From Yoonia sp. F2084L (GTDB taxonomy: Bacteria; Pseudomonadota; Alphaproteobacteria; Rhodobacterales; Rhodobacteraceae): a DNA stretch of 64,000 nt. Position 1 is the stretch's first letter. Every line of letters starts with the position of its first letter. The notes beneath the pieces are model-generated. The model saw only the letters and a program-made list of their open reading frames with translations, ran no database searches and was not told the origin of the DNA. The stretch lies in contig NZ_JALKAH010000003.1 of the NCBI RefSeq assembly GCF_023015625.1, forward strand, positions 1-64,000. Direction: 5' to 3'. Position numbers and translations under genes: made by a program. Shown here piece by piece: positions 35,132-44,415 of the stretch.

Positions 35132-36105
35132 TACGATACTTTCTCGGCCATCAGCGGGAACCAGCAGGCGGCGTGGTCTTGCGATATTTGTGGGGCCGGG
35201 GCCGCGCGGCATTTGCTTTCAGCGTATGTGCAGCGCGGGTGAAACGGGCAACCGTCGGGCACCTTGTCCAGCCGGGGCATCGCCCCTTCGATCTGGTGCA
35301 GCCGCGTCTTGCCTGCCGAGGCCAGCGGCGTGGATGCCATCAACCCAGCGGTGTAAGGGTGCTGCGGCTGGGTAAGTACATCGCGGACGCGACCCAGTTC
35401 GGCCAGACGCCCGGCATACATCACCGCAACACGATCGGCTGCCTCTGCGATCACGCCCATATCATGGGTGATCAGCATCACGGCGGTCCCACGATCACGG
35501 CAAAGCCGTTTCAGCAATGCGATGATTTGCGCCTGAACAGAGACGTCCAAAGCGGTCGTAGGTTCATCCGCGATGATCAGCGATGGTTCGGCGCAAAGCG
35601 CAAGTGCGATGACGACACGCTGGCGCATACCGCCGCTGAATTCATGGGGGTAGCTGTCGATCCGTTCGGCTGCTCCGGGAATGCCGACCTCTTCCAGCGC
35701 TGCGACCGCACGATTGTTCGCCTCTGCCCGGCTGATAGGCAGATGGGTCAACATCGTTTCAGTCAGTTGATCCCCGATCGACAACAGCGGGTTCAGCGAG
35801 GTGAGCGGGTCCTGAAACACCATCCCGATTTCCTTGCCGCGCAAACGGCGCATTGCCTCGCCTTTCAGCGCATCAATGCGGCTGCCGTTCAGCCAGATTT
35901 CGCCCTTCGCAATATGCGCAGGCGGGTTGAGCAGGCCAATGACTGCATTGCCCGCCATGGATTTCCCCGCGCCGCTTTCCCCCACCACGCCCAGTATTTC
36001 ACCGGCCGATATGTCATAGCTGACGCCATCAACCGGCTTTACAACGCCCGTGCGCGTGGGGATTTCGACGGAAAGGTTCCGGATCGACAAAACGGTATCT
36101 GACAT
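35131..36105 (-). CDS. oligopeptide/dipeptide-type ABC transporter ATPase (DppD/OppD)
   Basis: This 324-residue ATPase has Walker A GESGAGKSM, the signature FSGGMRQRVVIALAL, Walker B LIIADEPTTALD and the C-terminal motif GCPFHPRCTYAESKC of peptide/nickel-type importers. The ATG at 36105 overlaps the previous stop (TGATG). It pairs with the second ATPase encoded just downstream, as in Dpp/Opp systems with heterodimeric ATPases. Confidence 0.93.
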   Translation of the reverse strand: MSDTVLSIRNLSVEIPTRTGVVKPVDGVSYDISAGEILGVVGESGAGKSMAGNAVIGLLNPPAHIAKGEIWLNGSRIDALKGEAMRRLRGKEIGMVFQDPLTSLNPLLSIGDQLTETMLTHLPISRAEANNRAVAALEEVGIPGAAERIDSYPHEFSGGMRQRVVIALALCAEPSLIIADEPTTALDVSVQAQIIALLKRLCRDRGTAVMLITHDMGVIAEAADRVAVMYAGRLAELGRVRDVLTQPQHPYTAGLMASTPLASAGKTRLHQIEGAMPRLDKVPDGCPFHPRCTYAESKCRAAPAPQISQDHAACWFPLMAEKVS

Positions 36106-37064
36106 CAACGCAACCTCGGGTTCAGGGCGTCGCGCAGCCAGTCACCCAGCAAATTCACACTCAGCGCCAGTGTAAGAAGGGTCAGCGCCGGGAACAGTAA
36201 AATCCACCACTCGCCCGAAAACAGGAAGCCCTGTCCGATGCGGATCAGCGTGCCAAGACTTGGCTGCGTTGGCGGCGCACCGACGCCCAGAAAACTAAGC
36301 GTCGCTTCAGCAATGATCGCCAGCGCCAGTGAAATCGTCGCGATGACAAGGACCGGTGACAGCACGTTGGGCAGGATATGCCGTAACATGATGGCATAGG
36401 GTTTGCGCCCGATCAGGCGCGCGGCCTCGACATACTCTTTGCGTTTCTCCACCAATGTGGCCCCGCGGACCACGCGGGCGAATTGCACCCAATCGCTTAG
36501 CCCGATGGCAATGATCAGGACCCAAATCGCCATCTGGTCGCGGTATTCGATGGGCGTAATTCCCTTGGCGATCCCGAAAATCAGCATAGCCACAAGGATT
36601 GAAGGAAAGGTAAGCTGCACGTCAGCGACCCGCATGATGATGGTTTCGGTCCAGCCACCCACATAGCCCGAGATCAGGCCCAGCGTGATCCCCAGCACCA
36701 TCGCAAAAAGCACCGCAGCCACCCCGACAAACAACGATATCCGCATGCCATACAGGATGGTCGAGAAGACATCGCGCCCTTGATCATCCGTACCCAGAAT
36801 GAAGCTTTCACCAGTGAAGGCGTTGGGCGCCATTGGCGGTGTAAACCCGTTCATCAGATTAAGTGATGCCGGGTTGAACGGATTTGTCGGTGCAATCAGC
36901 GGGGCAAATACGGCCGATAGGATCAGGATCGTGACCACGATGGTCGAAATGACCGCAATGGGTGACCGCCGGAACGTGTAGTAGATATCACTGTCCAGAA
37001 ACACGCGCAGGCGGGATTTTTGCGCCACCTTTGGGGCGACCTTATGATCTGAGAGTTCGGTCAT
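36105..37064 (-). CDS. oligopeptide/dipeptide-type ABC permease (DppC/OppC)
   Basis: This 319-residue inner-membrane protein starts with a long polar N-terminus, then a first span (about 37-58) and an exported loop, as in OppC/DppC proteins. The ATPase-contacting loop is EAARLIGRKPYAIMLRHILPN (the EAA loop, only its core is quoted: EAARLIGRKPYAIM). GTDDQGRDVFSTILYGMRIS is a family hallmark. It touches the upstream permease gene (1-base overlap). Confidence 0.93.
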   Translation of the reverse strand: MTELSDHKVAPKVAQKSRLRVFLDSDIYYTFRRSPIAVISTIVVTILILSAVFAPLIAPTNPFNPASLNLMNGFTPPMAPNAFTGESFILGTDDQGRDVFSTILYGMRISLFVGVAAVLFAMVLGITLGLISGYVGGWTETIIMRVADVQLTFPSILVAMLIFGIAKGITPIEYRDQMAIWVLIIAIGLSDWVQFARVVRGATLVEKRKEYVEAARLIGRKPYAIMLRHILPNVLSPVLVIATISLALAIIAEATLSFLGVGAPPTQPSLGTLIRIGQGFLFSGEWWILLFPALTLLTLALSVNLLGDWLRDALNPRLR

Positions 37065-38044
37065 CAGTGGCCCCCCGCCCGGTCAACGCGCAAGCGTGGG
37101 TCGATGAAGAAATAAAGCATATCGACGATCAGGTTGATCGCGACGAACATAACCGAGATCAGCATCAGATAAGCGGCCATCACGGGGATATCGACAAACT
37201 GGATCGCGTTGATAAACAGCAGACCAACGCCCGGCCACTGGAACACCGTTTCGGTAATGATAGCAAAAGCGATGATCGCACCCAGTTGCAGGCCAATCAC
37301 CGTGATCACCGGCACCATGGTGTTCTTCAACGCATGGCGAAAGTTGATCGCGCGGCTTTTCAACCCGCGTGCGCGGGCAAAACGAATGTAGTCCTGCCGC
37401 AGCACCTCCAGCATTTCAGAGCGGACAAGCCGCATGATCAGCGTCATCTGGTACAGCCCAAGTGTAATGGACGGCAGGATCAACGCCTGAAGGCCTGAAG
37501 ACGTCAGGAAACCGGTGGACCAATTGCCAATCTGCACGGTCTCACCGCGACCGAAACTGGGCAGCCACCCCAGCTCGACCGAGAAAATATAGATCAGAAG
37601 TATCCCTATCAGAAATGTCGGCAAGGATACCCCGATCAGGGATGCGGACATGATGAAATTGGCGACAAATCCATCCCGGCGGATCGCTGTCAAAACACCA
37701 AAAGCGATCCCCAGAACAATGGCGAACACGGCTGATACGGCGGCCAGTTCTAATGTTGCTGGTGCGCGCTCCATCAGGATTTCGGCGACGGGTCGTCCTT
37801 GCCTGTAGCTCACGCCAAAGTTTCCCTGGGCGGCACCTTCCAAAAACTTGAAGTATTGCACAGCGAAGGATTGGTTCAGGCCAAGTTGGTCGCGCAGCCG
37901 TTCGATGTCTTCGATTGTGCGCTCTTGGCCAAGCATGTTTTCAATGGGATCGCCCACGAAACGAAACATCGAAAACGCTACAAGCCCAACAATCAGCAGG
38001 ACGAGCGCAGACTGCGCGACACGGCGAATAGTGTAGGCCAGCAT
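37064..38044 (-). CDS. oligopeptide/dipeptide-type ABC permease (DppB/OppB)
   Basis: This 326-residue permease has six spans, the N-terminal MLAYTIRRVAQSALVLLIVG region typical of DppB/OppB, and the EAA loop RQDYIRFARARGL. It pairs with the DppC-like protein. It starts 76 bases after the substrate-binding protein gene, with a strong hairpin in between that probably lowers its expression relative to the binding protein. Confidence 0.93.
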   Translation of the reverse strand: MLAYTIRRVAQSALVLLIVGLVAFSMFRFVGDPIENMLGQERTIEDIERLRDQLGLNQSFAVQYFKFLEGAAQGNFGVSYRQGRPVAEILMERAPATLELAAVSAVFAIVLGIAFGVLTAIRRDGFVANFIMSASLIGVSLPTFLIGILLIYIFSVELGWLPSFGRGETVQIGNWSTGFLTSSGLQALILPSITLGLYQMTLIMRLVRSEMLEVLRQDYIRFARARGLKSRAINFRHALKNTMVPVITVIGLQLGAIIAFAIITETVFQWPGVGLLFINAIQFVDIPVMAAYLMLISVMFVAINLIVDMLYFFIDPRLRVDRAGGH

Positions 38045-38082
38045 GGTGTGATTGTCCTAAATGGCCCCGCATTTGAGGCAAT

Positions 38083-38111
38083 GCGACGCGCCTGTTGCAC
38101 AGGCGCGTCGC
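38083..38111 (-). terminator. intercistronic hairpin between binding protein and permease genes
   Basis: GCGACGCGCCTGT (38083-38095) and ACAGGCGCGTCGC (38099-38111) form a perfect 13-base stem with a 3-base loop, just after the stop of the substrate-binding protein gene on the minus strand. There is no T-run. Such hairpins protect the upstream mRNA and reduce read-through, giving excess binding protein over membrane subunits. Confidence 0.7.
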
Positions 38112-38120
38112 TATCTGAGA

Positions 38121-39701
38121 TCAGTTCATGGTGAAGTATTTGATCTTTGGCTGGTCTTCTGGATCAACCTCGATACCTACGCTCTCGGACATGCCCCAGT
38201 TCAGCACCTGGTGATGGATCGGGATATAGAGCTGTTCGTCCTGAACAACCCGCCAGATGCTGGCGATATCTGCATTGCGCGCCTCAAGATCAGTATTGGA
38301 CGCCAGCGATGCGATCATCGCATCCAGCTCGTCGTTGTCATAGCCCGTGCCGTTCCATGTGCCGATGTCGCTTTCGCGGCCATGGACGAGGAAGTTGAAG
38401 ATATATTCGCTGTCATACGTGGGCACACCCCAGCCCAGCATGTAGAAGTCTGTTTTGCCATCGGCGATCAGCGGGAAGTGTTGCGCCTTTGGTTTGGCAT
38501 CCAAATTCACGGTGACCCCGATTTGACCCAGCATGCCAACGGCGGCCTGACAGATGCCTTCGTCATTGATGTAACGATCATTGGGGCAATCAAGCCGGAT
38601 AGAAAACCCATCGGCATAACCTGCCTCGGCCAACAGCGCCTTTGCGCCTTCGACATCGGTAGATGATTCTGCGTCCATTTCAGCAGTCCAGCCGTTCACG
38701 AATGGCGGCGCGATCATGCCTGCGGGTTCACTTTGGCCACGCATAACAACCTGACGGATCGCATCACGGTTAATGGCCATCGACATCGCGCGACGTACAC
38801 GGACATCAGCCAGCGGGTTGGCCCCATCGACATTGTCGGCTTCGATATCGTCAGCGCCTTGGTTCATCCCGAAAAAGATGACACGGTTCTGTGGCGCCTG
38901 CTTGACCACCAAGCCATCAACGGCATTGACCCGCTCCAGATCCTGAACAGGCATATCCTGCAAAAAATCAATCTCGCCCGACAGCATCGCAGCCACACGG
39001 GTGGCAGCGTTCTGGATAGGAGTGTAGACAATCTCGGTCACTTCCATGGGGAATTGGTCGATGCCCCAGTAGTTCTCATTGCGGACCATGACGGTTTTGA
39101 CATCAGGTTCGCGACTTTGCAGCACATATGGCCCCGTTCCATTCGCATTGGTGGTGGCGAACGTGATCTCCCCACCTTCGAAATCCTGCACGGCAACGGT
39201 GTTATTCGCCTCGGTCCAGTCCTTGTCCATCATGAACAGGTTGGTCAGATTGGAAGGCAGGATCGGGTTTGGCCCGTCTGTCACGATTTCAACCGTGAAG
39301 TCATCTACGGCGCGTACCTCGGTGATAGACCCGATCAGTTCTTTCATATCGGAATTGGGCTGCAAGGCGCGGTCAAAGCTGAAAACAACGTCTTCGGCGG
39401 TAAAGGCCGCGCCATCGTGGAAGGTCACGCCTTCGCGCAGATTAAAGACCCAGACATTAGGATCATCGGCAGATGGTGCCCAATCTGTCGCCAATGCAGG
39501 CTCAAACGCGCCGGTCATGTCGCGGATGATCAGTGGCTCGTACATCTGATGGCGGATGGTGTGGGTCGGCCCTTCGTTTTGGGCATGTGGATCAAGCGTG
39601 AGCGCGTCGCCCGAGCGTGCCCAACGCAGCGTTTCCGCGCTCAGCGGTGCTGCTGTGGCCATCAATACGGCGACAAGTGTTAAAGCTGATGTTGGCTTCA
39701 T
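38121..39701 (-). CDS. oligopeptide/dipeptide-type ABC substrate-binding protein
   Basis: This 526-residue periplasmic family 5 binding protein has a signal peptide (MKPTSALTLVAVLMATAAPLSA) and the SBP_bac_5 pattern at the mature N-terminus (LRWARSGDALTLDPHAQNEG, YEPLI, FEPALATDWAPS, FNLREGVTFHDGAAFTAEDVV, quoted in parts). It is the first gene of the importer operon. The ligand may be a peptide but family 5 also binds sugars, opines or nickel. Confidence 0.93.
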   Translation of the reverse strand: MKPTSALTLVAVLMATAAPLSAETLRWARSGDALTLDPHAQNEGPTHTIRHQMYEPLIIRDMTGAFEPALATDWAPSADDPNVWVFNLREGVTFHDGAAFTAEDVVFSFDRALQPNSDMKELIGSITEVRAVDDFTVEIVTDGPNPILPSNLTNLFMMDKDWTEANNTVAVQDFEGGEITFATTNANGTGPYVLQSREPDVKTVMVRNENYWGIDQFPMEVTEIVYTPIQNAATRVAAMLSGEIDFLQDMPVQDLERVNAVDGLVVKQAPQNRVIFFGMNQGADDIEADNVDGANPLADVRVRRAMSMAINRDAIRQVVMRGQSEPAGMIAPPFVNGWTAEMDAESSTDVEGAKALLAEAGYADGFSIRLDCPNDRYINDEGICQAAVGMLGQIGVTVNLDAKPKAQHFPLIADGKTDFYMLGWGVPTYDSEYIFNFLVHGRESDIGTWNGTGYDNDELDAMIASLASNTDLEARNADIASIWRVVQDEQLYIPIHHQVLNWGMSESVGIEVDPEDQPKIKYFTMN

Positions 39702-39723
39702 TTGATTTCCCCTGTTTTAGAAT

Positions 39724-39763
39724 CCTTCACTTAATGAAGGTTGGAACAATTGTCCCCAATTGT
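39724..39763. promoter_or_regulatory. inverted and direct repeats upstream of the ABC binding protein gene
   Basis: CCTTCA (39724-39729) and TGAAGG (39735-39740) form a perfect inverted repeat about 23 bases upstream of the binding protein start. Next to it CAATTGT occurs twice (39747-39753 and 39757-39763), 10 bases apart, so on one face of the helix. These may be a leader hairpin and an operator for the peptide-type importer. Confidence 0.4.
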
Positions 39764-40001
39764 GGGGGAATGGCAAGAAGCCGCGACACAATAGGTCTTT
39801 GGTGTCTTGAGTGTCCAAAATAGTGACGAAAAAAATGGTATGGTGGACGCTTGGGAAATTTTGACGAACCCATCATTATTGCTGCGCTGCGGCAACGAAT
39901 TGGATAGCCAACAACGGCGAAAACCGCTCAGATACAACCATTGAGTCCCGCTCAACGAAGCGGGCCAGCGGCAAAGCCGTTTGTTTCTAGGGAGTTAAAT
40001 C
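39764..40001. other. intergenic region upstream of phnD
   Basis: This stretch separates the leftward peptide importer from the rightward phn operon and should contain the phnD promoter. A small inverted repeat CCCGCT (39947-39952) / AGCGGG (39959-39964) lies in the phnD leader about 40 bases before the start codon. No Pho-box pattern of repeated TGTCA-like half-sites was recognised. Confidence 0.4.
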
Positions 40002-40973
40002 ATGATCAAGACACATCTTTTGGGCGCTGCCGCTTTGGCCGCCTTTTCAATCGCATCAACACCCGTCGCCGCTCAGGACTGCCCGCGCGGCGATCTGGAC
40101 GCACGATATTGCGATGCAGACGGCGACTTGATCGCGGACATCCCAACCGATCCAGCAGATCAGATTGATCCCGATACATTGATTTTTGCCTACACACCTG
40201 TCGAAGATCCTGCCGTTTATGAAACCGCATGGGCGGACTTCTTGGCCCATCTGGAGGAAGCAACCGGCAAGGACGTCGTATTCTTCCCGGTCCAAAACAA
40301 CGCAGCCCAGATCGAAGCGATGCGTTCGGGCCGTTTGCATATCGCGGGCTTCAATACTGGATCAAACCCATTGGCCGTGAACTGTGCGGGATTCCGTCCA
40401 TTCACGATCATGGCGGGTGAAGATGGGTCATTCGGATACGAAATGGAAATCCTGACCCACCCCGGATCAGGCATTGAAAGCGTCGAAGACATCCGCGGCA
40501 ACCAGATGGCGTTCACGTCCGAGACATCAAACTCTGGCTTCAAAGCGCCCTCCGCGATCCTCGCGTCTGAGTTCGACATGGTCGCAGGCGAAGACTTTGA
40601 ACCTGTCTTCTCAGGCAAGCATGACAATTCGATCCTTGGTGTAGCCAATCAGGACTATCCTGCCGCCGCCATCGCCAATTCGGTCCTTGCGCGCATGTTG
40701 GAACGTGACGTGGTCTCTCAGGATCAGCTTGTTTCGATCTACAAATCCCAGACTTTCCCCACAACCGGTTATGGCACCGCCTATAATCTGACGCCCGAAC
40801 TGCAACAGAGCATTCGTGACGCGTTCTTCTCGTTCGAATGGGAAGGCACGTCGCTGGAGGAAGAGTTTGAAAAGAACGGTGAAGCGCAGTTCCTTGAAAT
40901 GACTTATCAAGACTTCTGGTCTGTGATCCGTCAGATTGATGCCGCCAACGGCGTGTCTTACGCCTGCTCATAA
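40002..40973 (+). CDS. phnD: phosphonate-type ABC substrate-binding protein
   Basis: This 323-residue periplasmic protein has a signal peptide (MIKTHLLGAAALAAFSIASTPVAA) and the PhnD family pattern (LIFAYTPVEDPAVYE, VVFFPVQNNAAQIEAMRSGRL, FTSETSNSGFKAPS). After the signal lies an Asp-rich stretch CDADGDLIADIPTD like a calcium-binding thrombospondin-type-3 or EF-hand loop, an unusual feature at this position. AGGGAG precedes the ATG. The ligand could be a phosphonate, phosphite or phosphate ester. It heads the phnD-C-E-E operon. Confidence 0.88.
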   Translation: MIKTHLLGAAALAAFSIASTPVAAQDCPRGDLDARYCDADGDLIADIPTDPADQIDPDTLIFAYTPVEDPAVYETAWADFLAHLEEATGKDVVFFPVQNNAAQIEAMRSGRLHIAGFNTGSNPLAVNCAGFRPFTIMAGEDGSFGYEMEILTHPGSGIESVEDIRGNQMAFTSETSNSGFKAPSAILASEFDMVAGEDFEPVFSGKHDNSILGVANQDYPAAAIANSVLARMLERDVVSQDQLVSIYKSQTFPTTGYGTAYNLTPELQQSIRDAFFSFEWEGTSLEEEFEKNGEAQFLEMTYQDFWSVIRQIDAANGVSYACS

Positions 40974-41063
40974 GTCAGGATTGCCGAGGGGAAAACTTCG
41001 GTTTGAAACGCAGGCGTGCGGCGGGCCTATCCGCTGCACGCCATTCATATTGAGGGACCATCA

Positions 41064-41858
41064 ATGCTGCGACTGGACGCGCTGACCAAGACCTATAAGA
41101 CGGGCGACCAAGCGCTCAAAGCCGTCACATTAGATGTTCCAGCGGGCCAAGTGCTCGCTCTGATTGGTCCGTCTGGCGCGGGGAAATCCACCTTGATCCG
41201 CTGCATCAACCGCTTGGTGCCGCCAACGTCAGGCAAAGTCACTTTGGCTGATGTGGATATCACCAGCCTTGGGGCGGGTGCGCTGCGCCGCGAACGTCGC
41301 CGCATGGGGATGATTTTTCAGGAATACGCGCTGGTTGAACGGCTGACGGTGATGGAAAACGTGCTGTCGGGTCGTTTGGGATATGTGGGTTTCTGGCGCG
41401 CACTGACCCGCCGGTTCCCGCAGAAAGACGTGGACGAAGCGTTCCGCCTGCTGGACCGCGTGGGTCTGCTGCACATGGCCGACAAGCGCGCCGATCAGCT
41501 ATCGGGCGGGCAGCGGCAGCGCGTCGGCATTTGCCGCGCTCTGATCCAGGATCCGGCCCTTTTGCTGGTGGATGAACCCACCGCATCGCTTGATCCTAAA
41601 ACATCGCGGCAGATCATGCGCCTGATCTGCGAGCTTTGCGCCGAACGCGGCCTCGCTGCGATTATCAACATTCATGATGTGGCCCTCGCCCAGATGTTTG
41701 TGGCACGGGTGATCGGCCTGCGCTTTGGTGAAATCGTCTATGACGGCCCGCCGGATGGCCTGACGCCGGAAACCCTGAACGAGATTTACGGCGAAGAAGA
41801 CTGGGAAGCGACGATTGAAAAGATCGACGAAGACGACACCGCAGAGGCCGCCGAATGA
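41064..41858 (+). CDS. phnC: phosphonate-type ABC transporter ATPase
   Basis: This 264-residue ATPase has Walker [11 protein letters not shown], the signature [15 protein letters not shown] and Walker [13 protein letters not shown] followed by the switch His in NIHDVALAQ. The ATG at 41064 follows GAGGG and is preferred over a start at 41016. The acidic tail ([13 protein letters not shown]) ends in a 4-base overlap with the first permease gene. Confidence 0.93.
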   Translation: MLRLDALTKTYKTGDQALKAVTLDVPAGQVLALIGPSGAGKSTLIRCINRLVPPTSGKVTLADVDITSLGAGALRRERRRMGMIFQEYALVERLTVMENVLSGRLGYVGFWRALTRRFPQKDVDEAFRLLDRVGLLHMADKRADQLSGGQRQRVGICRALIQDPALLLVDEPTASLDPKTSRQIMRLICELCAERGLAAIINIHDVALAQMFVARVIGLRFGEIVYDGPPDGLTPETLNEIYGEEDWEATIEKIDEDDTAEAAE

Positions 41859-42691
41859 GCGCCTATGCAACCGGTGAAACGCACCCAACTTTGAACGATA
41901 TGCTCGGCACCCGCTGGCGCAGACCGCCATTGGTGCAGCGCGCATGGCTGCGTTGGGTGCTGGTGATCGGAGGGATCGCCTACCTGATCGCGGCTTTCCT
42001 ATCGGTCGAGGTGAACTGGGCACGTGTCTACGAAGGGTTGGACCGAGGCGGCGCGTTCATCATGGCCTTCACGCAACCCGATTTCGTCAGTCGCGCTGAT
42101 GCGATCTGGGACGGCATGCTGGAAAGCATCGTAATGACCGTTGCGTCGTCGGTCGTGGGCATCCTTGTTTCGATCCCCATCGCACTGGGCGCTGCGCGCA
42201 ATATCGCGCCTTTGCCGATCTATCTGATTTGTCGCGGCATCATCGCCGTCTCGCGCGCGCTGCAAGAGATTATCGTTGCCATCCTGCTGGTCGCGATCTT
42301 TGGCTTTGGCCCTTTTGCGGGGTTCGTCACCTTGAGCTTTGCAACAATCGGGTTCCTGTCCAAGCTGCTTGCCGAAGATATCGAAAGCATGGACCGGTCA
42401 CAGGCCGAGGCCGTGCGCGCCACCGGTGCGCGCTGGTCACAGTGGATTGACTATGGGGTCAAGCCACAGGTCATCCCGCGCCTGATCGGCCTGTCGATCT
42501 ATCGCGTCGATATCAATTTCCGTGAAAGCGCCATTCTTGGCCTTGTTGGTGCGGGCGGCATTGGCGCCACGCTGAACACCGCCTTTGATCGCTATGAATA
42601 TGATACGGCCGCCGCGATCCTGCTGATCATCATCGGCATTGTGATGGCCCTTGAATACATCAGCGGCATTGTCCGCGCGCGGGTGCAATAA
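41855..42691 (+). CDS. phnE: phosphonate-type ABC permease, first copy
   Basis: This 278-residue permease has a cytoplasmic N-terminus, a first span (about 32-50), and the PhnE core with the conserved loop [19 protein letters not shown] (EAA-like loop) and [18 protein letters not shown]. It is coupled to phnC (ATGA) and to the second permease gene, which starts 1 base after its stop. The two permeases probably form a heterodimer. Confidence 0.92.
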   Translation: MSAYATGETHPTLNDMLGTRWRRPPLVQRAWLRWVLVIGGIAYLIAAFLSVEVNWARVYEGLDRGGAFIMAFTQPDFVSRADAIWDGMLESIVMTVASSVVGILVSIPIALGAARNIAPLPIYLICRGIIAVSRALQEIIVAILLVAIFGFGPFAGFVTLSFATIGFLSKLLAEDIESMDRSQAEAVRATGARWSQWIDYGVKPQVIPRLIGLSIYRVDINFRESAILGLVGAGGIGATLNTAFDRYEYDTAAAILLIIIGIVMALEYISGIVRARVQ

Positions 42692-42692
42692 G

Positions 42693-43508
42693 ATGCCGGT
42701 TATTGAAAGCTCACAAGGTCCTATCTGGCGCCTGCGCAACCGCAATGAGACGCTGAAACGCTGGTTCGGATGGCTGTTTGGGGTCGCGATATTCCTGTGG
42801 TGCTGGCAACAAATCTCGGACGCGACGACATGGTTCTTTGTGTGGGATGCACCCAACATCGCCGGCGACATTCTGGGGCGCGCGACGCCGCCGCGATGGT
42901 CCTATATGGATAACCTGTGGTGGCCGATCTGGGACACGCTCAACATCGCGACGCTGGGCACCATCGGCGCGCTGATCCTTGCGGTGCCTATCGCCTTTCT
43001 TGCGGCGCGCAATACCACCCCATCAACCCTGTTTATCCGGCCTATCGCGCTGCTGATCATCGTGGCCACCCGGTCCATCAATTCGCTGATCTGGGCCTTG
43101 CTGCTGATCGCGATCATCGGACCTGGTGTCTTTGCCGGGATCATCGCCATCGCGATCCGGTCAATCGGATTTTGCGCCAAGCTGCTTTACGAAGCGATTG
43201 AAGAAATCGACCAAAGCCAGGTCGAGGCCGTCACCGCCACGGGTGCGTCACGCTGGCAGGTCATGGTCTATGGGATCGTGCCACAGATCATGCCTGCATT
43301 TGCGGGTATCGCCGTGTTCCGCTGGGATATCAACATCCGCGAATCCACCGTTCTTGGACTTGTGGGCGCAGGCGGGATCGGGTTGCAATTGCAGGCGTCG
43401 CTGAACACGTTGGCATGGCCGCAGGTGTCGCTGATCTTGCTGGTGATCCTTGCTGCTGTCGTCATTTCAGAATGGGTTTCGGCCAAGGTGCGTGGAGCCA
43501 TCATCTGA
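42693..43508 (+). CDS. phnE: phosphonate-type ABC permease, second copy
   Basis: This 271-residue paralogue of the preceding permease has the same core (EAIEEIDQSQVEAVTATGAS and [18 protein letters not shown]). The ATG at 42693 is chosen since it falls right behind the previous stop; the in-frame start at 42651 would overlap. Paired phnE genes are common in marine proteobacteria. The end overlaps the start region of the HAD gene. Confidence 0.92.
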   Translation: MPVIESSQGPIWRLRNRNETLKRWFGWLFGVAIFLWCWQQISDATTWFFVWDAPNIAGDILGRATPPRWSYMDNLWWPIWDTLNIATLGTIGALILAVPIAFLAARNTTPSTLFIRPIALLIIVATRSINSLIWALLLIAIIGPGVFAGIIAIAIRSIGFCAKLLYEAIEEIDQSQVEAVTATGASRWQVMVYGIVPQIMPAFAGIAVFRWDINIRESTVLGLVGAGGIGLQLQASLNTLAWPQVSLILLVILAAVVISEWVSAKVRGAII

Positions 43509-44395
43509 CGCACGGACCAATCTTTGACGCCTATGAGGCGGTACGCCAAAGGCTGCCTGCCGCAGGACCGGGCGGGGCCTGCGTGCCCGCGCATGATTTG
43601 TCGGACATTGCTGACCTCTACGATGTTTTTTTGCTGGATGCTTTTGGTGTTTTGAATGTGGGCGAAACAGCGATCCCCGACGCGCCCGAACGTATTGCTG
43701 ATCTGCAAGCGGCAGGCAAACGGGTGCTTGTCGTGTCCAACGCGGCAGGCTTTCCCCATCGCTTGCTGATGGAAAAATACGCGCGACTGGGGTTTGATTT
43801 TTCGCCTGATGACGTGATCACCAGCCGTAAGGCACTGCTTGCGGCGCTCACCGGGACAACACACCATTGGGGGGTGATGGCCAACCCCGCATTGGGGCGC
43901 GAAGACCTTGAAGCGCTGACATTCGATTTTCTCGAAGACGATCCTGCACCCTACGACAGCGCCGCAGGGTTTCTGCTGATCGGTAGCGGAATTTGGACAC
44001 CGGCCCGGCAGGCCTTGCTAGAGGCATCACTGCGCAACAATCCTCGACCCGTTCACGTGGGCAACCCCGATATCGCAGCACCCCGTGAAAGCGGCCCGTC
44101 ACAAGAACCGGGACACTGGGCGCATCAGCTTGCGGATAAGACCGGTGTAGAACCCATATTTCACGGGAAACCCTACAGTGGCATTTATGATCTTGCCTTT
44201 GCGCGGCTTCAGACCGCTCCGGGCAACCGCGTCGTCATGGTAGGAGACAGCCTACACACGGATATTCTTGGCGGCCAAACGGGCGGCGTGGCCACGGCGC
44301 TGATCGTGTCCCATGGGCTGTTGCGTGACAGCAACCCGCTGTCTGCCATCGCAGCGAGCGGTCTGAGGCCTGATCACGTGCTGGTGACGACATAG
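43472..44395 (+). CDS. HAD-superfamily (class IIA) phosphatase
   Basis: This HAD hydrolase carries motif I LYDVFLLDAFGVLNVGE (nucleophile Asp in LLDAFG), motif II VVSNAAG, and the motif III/IV region MVGDSLHTDILGGQTGG. The order with a class IIA cap fits NagD-like phosphatases. The start is uncertain: the ATG at 43472 would overlap phnE by 37 bases, while a CTG at 43505 has GGAG about 8 bases upstream. Co-transcription with the phosphonate-type importer suggests it acts on a phosphorylated product of the imported compound. Confidence 0.78.
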   Translation: MGFGQGAWSHHLTHGPIFDAYEAVRQRLPAAGPGGACVPAHDLSDIADLYDVFLLDAFGVLNVGETAIPDAPERIADLQAAGKRVLVVSNAAGFPHRLLMEKYARLGFDFSPDDVITSRKALLAALTGTTHHWGVMANPALGREDLEALTFDFLEDDPAPYDSAAGFLLIGSGIWTPARQALLEASLRNNPRPVHVGNPDIAAPRESGPSQEPGHWAHQLADKTGVEPIFHGKPYSGIYDLAFARLQTAPGNRVVMVGDSLHTDILGGQTGGVATALIVSHGLLRDSNPLSAIAASGLRPDHVLVTT

Positions 44396-44415
44396 CGTGT
44401 CAAGCAATCGGCCAC

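Noticed and set aside
40002-44395. Complete phosphonate degradation locus
   Set aside because: Only transport genes and a HAD gene are present; lyase or hydrolase genes of known phn pathways are missing.
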